From: Pseudomonadota bacterium | GTDB lineage: Bacteria > Pseudomonadota > Gammaproteobacteria > Steroidobacterales > Steroidobacteraceae | DNA length: 20,610 nt | Assembly: GCA_021820785.1 (NCBI GenBank) | Contig: JAKADE010000008.1 | Span: forward strand, 1-20,610 | Direction: 5' to 3' | In this document: piece by piece, positions 1 through 8,738 of the stretch | How positions within the stretch are numbered: position 1 is the stretch's first letter | How the letters are laid out: each line of letters starts with the position of its first letter | Made by a program: the position numbers and the translations under genes | Notes under the pieces: generated by a model | Database searches by the model: none | Seen by the model: the letters and a program-made list of their open reading frames with translations, nothing else | Told to the model about the DNA's origin: nothing

Positions 1-2
1 AC

Positions 3-1223
3 GACGATTACAGCCAGTACTTGCGCGCTGGAACCCCAGAGAGGCTCGCCGCCGCGCACGGCATGGACCAGCTCGGCTTCTGGCGCAAGCTGCTCGCCAA
101 TCCGTCCTACGACGCGTTCTGGCGCGACCAGGCCGTGGACAAAATCCTCGCCCGCCACCGGCTGCGAGTCCCTCTGCTGCTGGCCGCGGGCGAGTGGGAC
201 CAGGAGGACATCTACGGCGCACTGGCCGTCTACCGCGCATTGGCCCCGAAGGATCCGCAGCATACGCGACTGTTCCTGGCGCTCGGACCCTGGTACCACG
301 GCCAGGAGAACCTGCCGGACGCCAGCTCGCTCGGGCCGCTCGAATTCGGCTCCAATACCGCGCGCTATTACCAGCAGCACATCGCCCGACCGCTGCTCGC
401 CCATTTCCTCAAGCGCGCAGCGCCGCCCGAGCACGTGGCACCGGTCAACGCCTACGTTACCGGTCCGAACCGCTGGGAAGCGTTTCGCGCCTGGCCCGGC
501 TGCCAGGCGCGCTGCGTCATCGCGCGCACTCCCCTGTACCTCGAACCACACAATCAGCTCGGCTTTCGACCGCCGCCGCCCCGCCAGAAGCACCGCTACG
601 ATGAATACGTGTCCGATCCGGCGCACCCGGTGCCGTACCGACCCCGGCCGGTGCCGCCGGCTGGATCACGGAGCTGGCAGACCTGGCTGCTCGGTGATCA
701 GCGTTTTGCAGCCGCGCGAACCGACGTATTGACGTATGAAACGCCTCGACTGCGCACGGCCGTGCGGGTCACTGGTCGTCCGCAGGTGCATCTGTGGGCT
801 TCCAGCAGCGGAACCGATGCGGACTGGGTCGTGAAAGTCATTGACGTCTACCCGTCCCAGGACGCGCAACGTCCGCAGATGGGAGGCTATGAACTGCCCA
901 TCTCAATGGATATTTTTCGAGGCCGGTACCGCAAGAGCTACGCACACCCTGCTCCCCTCACCCCGAACGTGGCATTGCGGTATCGCTTCCATCTGCCCGC
1001 GGTCGATCATGTGTTCGAGCCGGGGCACCGGATCATGGTGCAGATCCAATCAAGCTGGTTCCCGCTCTACGACCGCAACCCGCAGACTTATGTCCGCAAT
1101 ATCTTCGCGGCCACCCCATCCGATTACCACAAGGCTGTGGAGCGCATCTTTCACCAGGCGCCGCACGACAGCTATATCGCATTACCCTTGGCCGTGCGAA
1201 GTCGTCACCACGAGCGCCACTGA
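3..1223 (+). CDS. CocE/NonD-family (S15-like) hydrolase, C-terminal part
   Basis: The frame is open to the left window edge, so the true start lies outside. About 407 residues are visible. Proteins of this family (X-Pro dipeptidyl-peptidases, cocaine esterase, glutaryl-7-ACA acylases) are alpha/beta hydrolases with a C-terminal jelly-roll domain. What is seen: LLAAGEWDQEDIYGAL near 165-225 fits the region of the catalytic Asp, and GPWYHG near 286-303 fits the catalytic His motif (family form GPWxHG). The nucleophile Ser would be upstream of the window. The second half, with DADWVVKVIDVYP, GGYELPISMDIFRGRYR, FEPGHRIMVQIQSSWFPLYDRNPQT and a DSYIALPL ending, is the typical C-terminal domain. It probably hydrolyses an acyl-peptide or ester bond; the substrate cannot be told. 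The gene converges on the minus-strand aminotransferase/permease group, which fits peptide use (inference). No frameshift is seen in the visible part. Confidence 0.9.
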   Translation, partial: DDYSQYLRAGTPERLAAAHGMDQLGFWRKLLANPSYDAFWRDQAVDKILARHRLRVPLLLAAGEWDQEDIYGALAVYRALAPKDPQHTRLFLALGPWYHGQENLPDASSLGPLEFGSNTARYYQQHIARPLLAHFLKRAAPPEHVAPVNAYVTGPNRWEAFRAWPGCQARCVIARTPLYLEPHNQLGFRPPPPRQKHRYDEYVSDPAHPVPYRPRPVPPAGSRSWQTWLLGDQRFAAARTDVLTYETPRLRTAVRVTGRPQVHLWASSSGTDADWVVKVIDVYPSQDAQRPQMGGYELPISMDIFRGRYRKSYAHPAPLTPNVALRYRFHLPAVDHVFEPGHRIMVQIQSSWFPLYDRNPQTYVRNIFAATPSDYHKAVERIFHQAPHDSYIALPLAVRSRHHERH

Positions 1224-1262
1224 TGGCACAGAACCACCGCCGCGCGATCGCGTGAACCAGCC

Positions 1263-1293
1263 GGCAGGCACCGCAAGGCATGCCCAGCCTGCC
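1263..1293. terminator. Possible bidirectional terminator hairpin
   Basis: GGCAGGC (1263-1269) pairs perfectly with GCCTGCC (1287-1293) across a 17-nt loop that itself contains the palindrome GGCATGCC. It lies in the 76-bp gap between the convergent ends of the CocE-like gene and the aminotransferase-like remnant. There is no T-run, so intrinsic termination is uncertain. Confidence 0.3.
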
Positions 1294-1299
1294 ACGGCC

Positions 1300-1660
1300 T
1301 CAGATCGCGCAAGCCTTGCTCAACAGATCCCCGAAGTGCACGATCTCCTCGAGCATGTCGTAGTGCACCAGCGAAGCGCGCACCGCACCGCTGTCAACGT
1401 TCAAGCCCAGCCGTCGCAACAATCGTGGAGCGTGCACATGGCCATCCCGGATGCCGATGTGTGCAGCGGCATCCGCGCAGCGGCATCCGCGCTGCACGTC
1501 ATGTTCGAGAAGATGCGTATTGACGGCATCGAGTACGCCCTGTGGAGTTTTAACGTCCACGGCGTTTTCGAAGCAGACGAATTGCCCGGCATGGCGCAGG
1601 GCCGGAAAAGCACTGCGCTGCGCAAGCACGGGAACTGCCGGACCAGGATCGGCATGAGTC
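1300..1660 (-). pseudogene. Class V aminotransferase/cysteine desulfurase-like remnant
   Basis: The last ~55 codons (1303-1467) read as the C-terminal end of a PLP-dependent cysteine desulfurase-like protein: [20 protein letters not shown], then [21 protein letters not shown], close to the family pattern GIxVRDGHxYAPRLL...[17 protein letters not shown]. Upstream, the frame is broken by a perfect 14-bp tandem duplication (1463-1490). Deleting one copy joins the upstream frame ([16 protein letters not shown]) to this one. Further upstream no family similarity is recognisable, and the PLP-lysine region is absent. The remnant lies immediately downstream of an intact class V aminotransferase in the same direction, so it was perhaps the last gene of that group. 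Family assignment is good for the tail; the left limit is arbitrary. Confidence 0.6.
1463..1490. repeat. 14-bp perfect tandem duplication
   Basis: GCAGCGGCATCCGC occurs twice with no gap (1463-1476 and 1477-1490). Since 14 is not a multiple of 3, it shifts the reading frame of the aminotransferase-like remnant it sits in. Confidence 0.95.
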
Positions 1661-1787
1661 GACAGAGTTCTGTTCCAGTTCGGCTGCATCATGCGTCCGT
1701 GAGCCCCAGTGCGCACCCTGGACACCGACTTGACCGCCGCGAACGTTAAATTTGCGCCGCACGCCCTCGCGTATTGGTCGCCAGAAG

Positions 1788-2945
1788 TTACGAATTTTCC
1801 GGCCCGAATTGTCCGCGCAAGCGCTCCAGCTCGGCGACGAATCGATCGATGTCCGCTTCGGTGTTGTAGAAGTGGCAGGTCGCCCGAATATTGTTGTCGC
1901 GGAAGGACGTCACGATATCTGCCGCCGCGAGGTGTTCAGTGAGTTCCGCGGCGTTGCGCGCGGGCACGGCCACCATAGGACCGCGCCGCGCATCATCGAT
2001 GGGTGTTACTGCCGGCCAGCCGATGTCGACGAGTCGATGCAGGCAATATTCCGTAAGCGCGCGCACTCGCTCCTCGATCTGACCCGGATCGGCCTCGAGG
2101 ACAATCTTAAGGCCAGCCTCGGCGGCGTAACAATTCACCACTGCGGGTGTGCCGGCCTCGAAGCGCCGCGCACTCTCCGAGGGACTATTGGCGAAAATAT
2201 CCATTGCGGCGATGTTCTGTTGCGCGAACCATCCGCTTTGGGTCGGCACGAGCTCACGAATCCACCGGTCCTGCACATACAGAAAGCCTATCCCTGCGGT
2301 TCCCAGAAGATACTTGAGCATGCCGCCGACAATGAAGTCGACTCCGAGAGCGCGGGCATCGACCCGCATCGCGCCGATTGCCTGATAGGTATCGAGCAGC
2401 ACCCGTGCGCCGCGGGCATGCGCGATCTTCACGATTCCGGGAATGTCGAGCCGCGCGCCGTTGCGGAAGCAGACGTGCGTTACGGCAACCAATTGCGTAT
2501 TCTCATCGATCGCCCGCTCGAAATGTTCGAGGGGAATATCGCCGTCCGCTGCACGCGGCACATGGACCACATGGGCGCCGCGGCGCTCCTGAGCGTGCCA
2601 GATCTGCGCATTGGTCGGGAATTCGAAATCACTGACCACGACCTTGTTGCGGGGACCGCTGAAATCGAACGCGCTGGCGAGCGCATTGATGCCAGCGGAA
2701 GCGGAAGCCGTTACCGCAATTTCGTCGGACGTCACGCCGAGCAACTGCGCCATCAGGGCGCGGACCGATTCATTCTTCGTGATCCACCCGTCCCAATTGG
2801 CACCCACGGCGAGCCGATCGTCCATGTAATTGTTGATCGCGTCGCGCACGGTGTCGGCGAGGGCGCAGTATGATCCGCTGTTCAGATAAATCTTGCGCTC
2901 CAGCACCGGGAACCGGCGTCGCAATGCTTCAAAATCCGTCGTCAC
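1788..2945 (-). CDS. Class V aminotransferase-fold PLP-dependent enzyme
   Basis: This is a 385-residue full-length fold-type I PLP protein of the class V group, which includes cysteine desulfurases, kynureninase-like and isopenicillin-N-epimerase-like enzymes. Seen: the N-terminal substrate-side segment [15 protein letters not shown] (19-33), the PLP-phosphate region [11 protein letters not shown] (79-89), the cofactor Asp in LLDTYQAIG (D185, Q188), and the Schiff-base lysine K211 in [18 protein letters not shown]. The C-terminal domain ends with [21 protein letters not shown], the usual class V ending. The GTG start at 2945 is supported by GAGGT six bases upstream. This start overlaps by 4 nt (GTGA) the stop of a possible 29-codon ORF that in turn overlaps the permease gene. 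The substrate is unknown. The neighbouring amino-acid permease suggests an amino acid or derivative (inference). Confidence 0.88.
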   Translation of the reverse strand: MTTDFEALRRRFPVLERKIYLNSGSYCALADTVRDAINNYMDDRLAVGANWDGWITKNESVRALMAQLLGVTSDEIAVTASASAGINALASAFDFSGPRNKVVVSDFEFPTNAQIWHAQERRGAHVVHVPRAADGDIPLEHFERAIDENTQLVAVTHVCFRNGARLDIPGIVKIAHARGARVLLDTYQAIGAMRVDARALGVDFIVGGMLKYLLGTAGIGFLYVQDRWIRELVPTQSGWFAQQNIAAMDIFANSPSESARRFEAGTPAVVNCYAAEAGLKIVLEADPGQIEERVRALTEYCLHRLVDIGWPAVTPIDDARRGPMVAVPARNAAELTEHLAAADIVTSFRDNNIRATCHFYNTEADIDRFVAELERLRGQFGPENS

Positions 2946-3031
2946 CTTGCTACCTCGACTGAATTATCCGACGTATTCATGCGGATATTTTCCGCAGCAC
3001 GCGCGGCTCGCAGCGAACGCATTGAGTTCAT
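2942..3031 (-). CDS. Possible 29-codon linking ORF between permease and aminotransferase
   Basis: A 29-codon frame starts with an ATG whose last bases are the permease stop (ATGA, 3031-3028). It ends with a TGA that overlaps the aminotransferase GTG start (GTGA, 2945-2942). It therefore fills the intergenic gap exactly, with 4-nt overlaps at both ends. The peptide begins MNSMRSLRAARAAENIR and ends SDNSVEVAR. It is basic in the first half and resembles no family I know. The aminotransferase RBS (GAGGT) lies within it. It could serve to pass ribosomes from one gene to the next, or it could be chance. Confidence 0.35.
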   Translation of the reverse strand: MNSMRSLRAARAAENIRMNTSDNSVEVAR

Positions 3032-4428
3032 GCCCGTGCGGTCCTGGCAATGCGCGCCCGATTCCGCATGCGCCACAGAAAGTAGGCACTCGAGATCACG
3101 ATCACCCACGGAACCCCGTACACCCAGGACAGATTCAGGCTTGGAGTAAAGCCCATCGTGACCAGAATGGCCGCGAGCATGGCAAGCCCAGCGTACTGCA
3201 TCCAGGGAAAAAATGGCATCCGCACCGGCAGATCCGCGGCCGGATTGCGGCGACGGAAACTCAGGTGACAGACCAGAATGAACATCCACACGAGGATTGC
3301 CGCGAACAGCGCGACGCCGAACAGATCTGCATACGCGTTCGGCGTGAAGAGCGAAACTGCCGCGGAGATCAGCACACAGGCGCCAGACACGACGAGGGCC
3401 GCCACCGGGCTGCCGCGCTCGGAGAGTGTTCCGAGTTGTCGCGGCGCATAGCCGCCCCGCGACAGCGAGAAGAGCATGCGCGCGCACAGATACACATCGG
3501 TATTCATGCCCGAGAGTGCGGCACTGATCACCACGAAGTTCATGATGCCCGCGGCGTCCCGGATGCCGGAGTGCTTGAACACCGTTACGAACGGGCTTTG
3601 AGCAACCACCGCGACACCCGTTTCCGTCCACGGAATCGTTGCGACGATCACGGTGATTGCGAGTACATAGAAGAGGAACAGCCGCAGCGCCATCGTGCGT
3701 AGCGCAGCCGGTATGGCCACACGGGGATTCTTCGTCTCCCCGGACGTGACCGCGATGACTTCGATGCCGTTGAAGGAGAAGATGCCGACCGTCACGGCCA
3801 TCCACAGGCCCATCCACCCCTTGGGCAGGAATCCGCCCGGCAGACCGACCAGGTTGTGCACTCCGATCGCGCGACGGCCGATGCCGAAAATGCTGGTGAC
3901 GCCCAGAGCGATGAACAGCACGATCGCCACGACCTTGATCAGCGCGAACCAGAATTCGACGGTGCCGAAATTCCCCACCGACCTGGAGTTGAGATAGAAC
4001 ATCACGGGACAGAAGCTGATCGCCCACACCCCGACCGGCACATGAGGAAACCAGTACTGCATGTAGAGCCCGGCAGCGACTGCCTCGCCGCCGATCGCGA
4101 TGACCTGCGAGATCCAGTACGTGTAGCGCACCACGAATCCAGCCCACGGATTCAGATAGGTCTCCGCATAGATCCCGAAAGATCCCGCGGCAGGATGCAC
4201 GACCGCCATCTCCGAGAGACTGAAGACCATGACCAGCGCGACGAAGCCGGCGAGCATGAAACTCACAATCACCGCGGGTCCCGCATAGCCGACCGCGAGG
4301 CCACTGCCCATGAACAGCCCGGTGCCGATGGCGCCGCCGAGGCCGATCATCACGACCTGAGCCTTGCTCAGGCCGCGATGCAGTCCGCCTTCACGGTGAC
4401 CGAGAACCTCCTGATGCGAATGCTCCAC
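3028..4428 (-). CDS. APC-superfamily amino-acid permease (AAT type)
   Basis: This is a 466-residue integral inner-membrane protein, the normal length for proteobacterial AAT-type permeases of the GabP/AroP/ProY group, which import amino acids by proton symport. Seen: the N-terminal signature GLGGAIGTGLFMGSG (29-43) of TM1, SEMAVVHPAAGSFGIYAE (72-89) before TM3, then a run of about twelve hydrophobic segments to a basic C-terminus (WRMRNRARIARTARA). The GTG start at 4428 is chosen because GAGG lies five bases upstream. The SD overlaps the stop of the TonB-receptor remnant, which ends only 6 bp before it, so the two were probably cotranscribed and coupled. Substrate specificity cannot be read from the sequence. 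The gene looks intact. Confidence 0.9.
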   Translation of the reverse strand: MEHSHQEVLGHREGGLHRGLSKAQVVMIGLGGAIGTGLFMGSGLAVGYAGPAVIVSFMLAGFVALVMVFSLSEMAVVHPAAGSFGIYAETYLNPWAGFVVRYTYWISQVIAIGGEAVAAGLYMQYWFPHVPVGVWAISFCPVMFYLNSRSVGNFGTVEFWFALIKVVAIVLFIALGVTSIFGIGRRAIGVHNLVGLPGGFLPKGWMGLWMAVTVGIFSFNGIEVIAVTSGETKNPRVAIPAALRTMALRLFLFYVLAITVIVATIPWTETGVAVVAQSPFVTVFKHSGIRDAAGIMNFVVISAALSGMNTDVYLCARMLFSLSRGGYAPRQLGTLSERGSPVAALVVSGACVLISAAVSLFTPNAYADLFGVALFAAILVWMFILVCHLSFRRRNPAADLPVRMPFFPWMQYAGLAMLAAILVTMGFTPSLNLSWVYGVPWVIVISSAYFLWRMRNRARIARTARA

Positions 4429-4434
4429 GAGACC

Positions 4435-5385
4435 TCAGAAGCGGCGCGTGATCGTGATGCCGATGGTACGCGGCTGCACGGTCTGGATCGCATGCGGATC
4501 CTGTGTCGAATTGATCGCGGAGACCTGTGCCCGATCGGTCGTAACGTTGTGCACGAAGAGCGTCGCAGGCCAGCGATGGTAGATGACCCCGGCCCGCAGG
4601 TTCCAGAGCACGTAGGCCTTTGGCGGGAGATCGAACGGATCGGAGGCGAAGTACGAGTCGACCGACCCGCGATAGCTCACTTCCGTGCCCGGATTGCCGA
4701 TCCAGTCGCCAACCCGCAGGCGGGTGTAATCGAGCTGACCATCAAACCGGAGGTCCGCAACGTCCGGGATCCGGTCGTCCGTGACGCCGCGGGTAGGATT
4801 AGCGGCTTCTGCCATGCACTTGCGCCTAGCGGCAGACAGGCGTTCTGGCAGGACCCGGCGACAGTCGTGGTCAGATGGCGCACCGGACGCGCCTTGATCT
4901 GCGCGTTGCCGGCATTGCCCACACAGACGAATGCACCATCCGGCGTGGTCGGCTGTGCCCGGATGGTGTTCCCATGAATCAGATACCCGTCGAACTGATA
5001 TTCGAGGTCGCCATGGAGTAGCCGACCCTTGAGACCGAGCGCATAACTGATCAGGGAGTCGGGCACATAGGTCTTCGGCGCCGGTTCGATCGGCTCGCGC
5101 AAGGTGTTCAGCCCCCCGCGATGCAAGCCGGTCGCGACGGCGCCGTGCAGCAGCGCTGCAGATCCGAATTTGTAGCTGAGATCGCCCATCCAGGTCACTT
5201 TATTGAAGGTCTCTTTGGGACCGGAGACCGGCACGTCGCTCGGCGCTCCTGGCGGAAAACCGCCGAACGGATGCGTCTGCACCTGCACCCCGGAGAGATT
5301 CTCGATGTGATACCGCGCACCAGCCTCCGCGGTCCCGCGGCGCGTGATCTTCCAGGTCGTTTGACCCAATCCTACCCATTGTACC
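4435..5385 (-). pseudogene. TonB-dependent receptor, truncated and frameshifted
   Basis: Two frames together encode the C-terminal part of an outer-membrane TonB-dependent receptor barrel. The upstream piece (about 5385-4830) has TTWKITRRGTAEAGARYH, WMGDLSYKFGSAALLHGAVATG, HRGGLN, and VGNAGNAQIK, which are typical barrel strands. The downstream piece (4815-4435) has VADLRFDGQLDYTRL and VTTDRAQVSAIN, and ends TIGITITRRF with the terminal Phe expected of outer-membrane barrels. The frame changes near 4815-4850. Just after NAQIK, the few residues normally leading into ARPVRHLT also appear to be missing. The plug, the TonB box, the signal peptide and most of the barrel (family length usually 650-900 residues) are absent upstream. 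Its stop lies 6 bp before the permease start, so it was once the leading gene of that transport operon. It is probably non-functional. Confidence 0.8.
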
Positions 5386-5540
5386 GTTTCACGCCGAGTC
5401 CCTCCTCGGCAGCGGCACGGAGGGCAGACTGGGTCGCTAAACGCTTTTCGGCAAGGCGCTCGATCAGCGCCCCCGCGAGATGACCTGCGAACTCTGGGAC
5501 CAGGAACGGGTGGATGAACCCGGTGTCGCGCGCTCTGCCG
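5374..5540 (-). pseudogene. Unrecognised coding-like fragment
   Basis: A minus-strand frame ending with TAG at 5374-5372 reads [18 protein letters not shown], then LIERLAEKRLATQSALRAAA and ends GVKRYNG. Its codons mostly end in G or C, and its composition looks like a real protein C-terminus (an amphipathic Ala/Leu/Glu/Arg helix). I do not recognise the family. It stops just where the TonB-receptor barrel frame becomes recognisable, so it may be the tail of another gene fused to the receptor remnant by a deletion. It may also be chance in GC-rich DNA. Confidence 0.25.
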
Positions 5541-5596
5541 ATGGCAAGCGCCGCCCGAGTGCCCGGCGCTGACGGCCGCCGCCGCGGAGCCGGAAA

Positions 5597-5658
5597 TTCG
5601 CACAAAAGGCGGCGGATCGGACCCGTACATTGTGCGAAATGGGCCGATCGGCTAGACT
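5597..5658 (+). promoter_or_regulatory. Candidate promoter and dyad operator upstream of the ABC-F gene
   Basis: TTGTGC (5630-5635) and TAGACT (5653-5658), 17 bp apart, form a weak sigma70-like promoter pointing at the ABC-F gene, with a leader of about 195 nt. A perfect 9-bp inverted repeat, TTCGCACAA (5597-5605) and TTGTGCGAA (5630-5638), overlaps the -35. A second perfect palindrome, GCCGATCGGC (5643-5652), fills the spacer. The symmetry suggests protein binding. No regulator is identified. No other gene is recognised in 5541-5861. Confidence 0.35.
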
Positions 5659-5861
5659 GCGCGGCCCGCAGCGGCCCCCCCGCGCGGCACCCCCGGCCCG
5701 CACCCCAAGCACACGGTCGCCCGTCTCCCGGCGGGACGGGGCAAGACATCGCGATCGACGCGCCTGGACTCACAGGACTTCGATATGCCGGGCTCTGGCG
5801 GAACGGCCTTGCCGTTTCCGCTGCGGGCAGGGCCCGGGCTACACCTTTCGAGCGGACAAAG

Positions 5862-7466
5862 ATGCTTTCCACCTTCAACGTCACAATGCAATTCGGCGCC
5901 AAGCCGCTGTTCGAGCAGGTCACGGTCAAGTTCGCCGACGGCAACCGCTACGGCCTGATCGGCGCCAACGGCTGCGGCAAGTCGACGCTGATGAAAATCC
6001 TGAGCAGGGAACTCGAGCAGAGCTCGGGCGACGTGGTGCTGCAGCCGGGCCGCCGGATGGGCACGCTGAAGCAGAACCAGTTCGCTTATGAAGAGGAGCG
6101 GGTGCTCGACGTCGTGATGCAGGGCCATACCGAGATGTGGCGGGCCATGCAGGAGCGCGACCGCATCTACGCCGATCCGAACGCGACAGACGCCGATTAC
6201 ATGAAGGCGGCAGAGCTCGAGGTGAAGTTCGGCGAGTACGGCGGCTACGACGCCGAGGCGCGGGCCGCCAGCATTCTCAGCGACATCGGCATCCCCGCGA
6301 CCTTGCACGAACGGCCGATGCGCGAGGTGGCGCCCGGCCTGAAGCTGCGCGTGCTGCTCGCTCAGGCGCTGTTTTCCAAGCCCGACGTCCTGCTGCTCGA
6401 TGAGCCGACCAACAATCTCGACATTCACTCGATCCGCTGGCTCGAAGGCGTGCTCAACGACTATGACGCCACGATGATCATCATCAGCCACGACCGCCGG
6501 TTCCTGAACCAGGTCTGCACGCACATCGCGGACCTGGATTACCAGCAGCTGAAAGTCTATCCGGGCAACTACGACGACTTCATGCTGGCCTCGCTGCAGG
6601 CGCGCCAGCGGGTCGAGGCGGCGAACGCCAAAGCCCAGGACCGCATCTCGGATCTGCAGGAGTTCGTGCGGCGCTTCTCGGCGAATGCCTCGAAGGCTCG
6701 TCAGGCGACCTCGCGCCGCCGCGAGCTGGAAAAAATCAAACTCGAGGAGGTACGGCCCTCCTCGCGGCAGAATCCGTACATCCGCTTCGAACAGCGCAAG
6801 AAGCTCTATCACTCCGCGGTGACGGTCGAGAAACTCTCGTTTCGCTATCCGGGCGCGCCTGCCGATGTCCTGCGGAACATCAGCTTCACAGTCCGCGCCG
6901 GTGACCGGGTCGCCATCATCGGCGCGAACGGCGTGGGCAAGACGACCCTCGCGCGCTGCCTGGTCGGGGATCTGCAGCCGACGGCGGGCGAGATCACCTG
7001 GGTGGAGAACGCCGAGCCGGGCTACATGCCGCAGGATCCGCAGGCGGACTTCGCCGAGAAGGTCGACCTGTTCACCTGGATGTCGGAGTGGACGGGCAAG
7101 GCCGATGACGATCTGATCGTGCGCGCCACGCTTGGAAGGCTCCTGTTCTCGGGCGACGAAGTGAAGAAGTCGGTCAAGGTTCTCTCGGGCGGCGAGAAGG
7201 GCCGCATGATCTACGGCAAGCTGATGCTGACCAAGCCGAACGTGCTGGTCATGGATGAGCCGACGAACCACATGGACATGGAGACCATCGAGTCGCTGCA
7301 GACGGCGCTTGAGCTGTATCCGGGCACGCTGATTTTCGTGTCACACGACCGTGAGTTCGTCAGCGGCCTCGCGAACCGTATCATCGAGCTGAAGGCCGAC
7401 GGCACGATCGAGGACTTCACCGGGACATTCGACGAATACCTGACGGCACATCCGCTGGTGGTTTGA
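5862..7466 (+). CDS. ybiT: ABC-F family ATPase, YbiT type
   Basis: This is a 534-residue soluble protein with two ABC domains and no membrane segment, closely matching E. coli YbiT along its whole length. ABC-F proteins act on ribosomes; for YbiT a role in translation is known in general, but details are not readable here. Seen: Walker A1 GANGCGKST (34-42), a degenerate first signature [16 protein letters not shown] (as in YbiT), Walker B1 [15 protein letters not shown] linker with [17 protein letters not shown] and [12 protein letters not shown], Walker A2 GANGVGKTT, second signature LSGGEKGR, Walker B2 [10 protein letters not shown], and switch region FVSHDREF. The start ATG 5862 ([12 protein letters not shown]) is chosen because it aligns with the YbiT N-terminus, although the frame stays open upstream to 5514. 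The upstream SD-like AGCGGA is weak. It is monocistronic and convergent with the next gene. Confidence 0.95.
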   Translation: MLSTFNVTMQFGAKPLFEQVTVKFADGNRYGLIGANGCGKSTLMKILSRELEQSSGDVVLQPGRRMGTLKQNQFAYEEERVLDVVMQGHTEMWRAMQERDRIYADPNATDADYMKAAELEVKFGEYGGYDAEARAASILSDIGIPATLHERPMREVAPGLKLRVLLAQALFSKPDVLLLDEPTNNLDIHSIRWLEGVLNDYDATMIIISHDRRFLNQVCTHIADLDYQQLKVYPGNYDDFMLASLQARQRVEAANAKAQDRISDLQEFVRRFSANASKARQATSRRRELEKIKLEEVRPSSRQNPYIRFEQRKKLYHSAVTVEKLSFRYPGAPADVLRNISFTVRAGDRVAIIGANGVGKTTLARCLVGDLQPTAGEITWVENAEPGYMPQDPQADFAEKVDLFTWMSEWTGKADDDLIVRATLGRLLFSGDEVKKSVKVLSGGEKGRMIYGKLMLTKPNVLVMDEPTNHMDMETIESLQTALELYPGTLIFVSHDREFVSGLANRIIELKADGTIEDFTGTFDEYLTAHPLVV

Positions 7467-7556
7467 GCACCGGCCGCAGGCCACACCGCGCCCCCGGGAG
7501 TCGATCCGGGCAATCGCAGCAACACGCCGGCGTGCGCCACCAGTTCAGGGCGTGCG

Positions 7557-8738
7557 TCAGTGCCCGGACGTGCCCGGAGTCGCCGCGGGGTCCGCGGACC
7601 GGTGCCTCGCCGGTGCATCGCTCACCGGCAGATCGACACACGCCACGTCCCGCCACCACGGCACGATGCGCTCCGGGGGCACTGCCGGCTCGAACGGCTC
7701 CCCCATCATCGGCATGACCAGCCGCGCAGCCGAAGCCGTTCCGAGCTCGAGAAGCGTCTCGGCGGGTTCATCCCAGGCGTGCATTGCCAGACTGAACGTA
7801 CCCCAGTGGACGGGCAGAAAGACGCCGTTACCCAGTAGCTCCGCCGCCTTCAATGCGTGGCGCGGACCGAGGTGCATGTCGCCCCAGGCAGGATCCCAGC
7901 CCCCGACTTCGAGCATCACGAGATCGAACGGGCCGAGCCGCTCGCGAATCTGGGCGTACTCGTTCGTCAGCCCGGTATCGCCGCTGAAGAACACGGCATG
8001 GCGTTCAGTGCGCACGACGAACGAGGACCACAACGTGGAGTTGCGTGTCTTGAGCGTCCGCCCCGAAAAGTGTTGCGACGGCACTGCCGTCACGCGAAGT
8101 CCGCCAGTTCCGAGTTCGTACGACTCCCACCATTCCAATTCGGTGATACGCGCCGACGGAACCCCCCAGGCCTCGAGATGCGCCCCCACGCCGAGGGAGG
8201 TCACGAACGGCACTGCCGTCCGTGCCAGCGCACGAATGGTGGGATAGTCGAGATGATCGTAGTGGTCGTGCGAGATCAGCACCAGATCCACATCGGGCAT
8301 GGCCTCGAGCGGTACCGGTACGGGCTGAAAGCGCTTCGGCCCCACGAGCGGCACCGGGGATGCTCGCGCGCCCCACACCGGATCGGTCAACACGCGCATC
8401 CCGTCGAACTCGAGCAGCACCGTCGAATGCCCCAGCCAGGTCGTGCGCAACCCCGTGTTTGGCCTGCGCCGCCACACCTCACGCGGATTGAGCGTCGGCA
8501 ATGGCTGCGCCGGCCACCGACGATGCCCTCCAAAATAGAATTCGGTCAGCGTCGGCATCGCCGCATTGGGATCGCGCAGTCCGGGGAGAATCGGATGCAC
8601 ATTGCGAAATCCGGACCCCGTCCACAGAGGCGAAGCCCTCATCCGCTCGAGCCGCGCGCCGCGCGCCGCATAACCCAATGATTTCATGAATCCAAGGCGC
8701 CCCGGAACGATCTTGATGCACCGTAGCACGGGCGGCAT
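7557..8738 (-). CDS. MBL-fold metallohydrolase (UlaG/NAPE-PLD type)
   Basis: This is a 393-residue metallo-beta-lactamase-fold hydrolase of the COG2220 type. Seen: WLGHST (101-106), the zinc motif HDHYDH (157-162, HxHxDH), PSQHFSGR with the third-site His, FFSGDTG with the bridging Asp, and PVHWGTF near the end with the last metal His. All expected metal ligands are present, so it should be active. The N-terminal EFYFGGHRRWPAQPLP stretch and PVPLVGPKRF are typical of the NAPE-PLD-like branch. ATG 8738 is chosen because GAGGGA precedes it by about 10 nt; ATG 8687 (MKSLGYAAR) is an alternative with a poorer site. The frame is open further up to 8942 but the extra residues look non-coding. The substrate is unknown. 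The gene ends 90 bp from the convergent ABC-F gene. Confidence 0.88.
   Translation of the reverse strand: MPPVLRCIKIVPGRLGFMKSLGYAARGARLERMRASPLWTGSGFRNVHPILPGLRDPNAAMPTLTEFYFGGHRRWPAQPLPTLNPREVWRRRPNTGLRTTWLGHSTVLLEFDGMRVLTDPVWGARASPVPLVGPKRFQPVPVPLEAMPDVDLVLISHDHYDHLDYPTIRALARTAVPFVTSLGVGAHLEAWGVPSARITELEWWESYELGTGGLRVTAVPSQHFSGRTLKTRNSTLWSSFVVRTERHAVFFSGDTGLTNEYAQIRERLGPFDLVMLEVGGWDPAWGDMHLGPRHALKAAELLGNGVFLPVHWGTFSLAMHAWDEPAETLLELGTASAARLVMPMMGEPFEPAVPPERIVPWWRDVACVDLPVSDAPARHRSADPAATPGTSGH

Noticed and set aside
1752..2873. Plus-strand open frame of 373 codons
   Set aside because: It lies opposite the intact class V aminotransferase with its PLP lysine; no domain is seen on the plus strand.
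2942..4147. Long minus-strand frame overlapping the permease
   Set aside because: It is an out-of-frame shadow of the permease. Only its last 29 codons, outside the permease, are kept as a separate possible ORF.
5652..7271. Minus-strand open frame of 539 codons opposite the ABC-F gene
   Set aside because: It is a mirror of a highly conserved ABC-F sequence in GC-rich DNA; the peptide has no recognisable domain.
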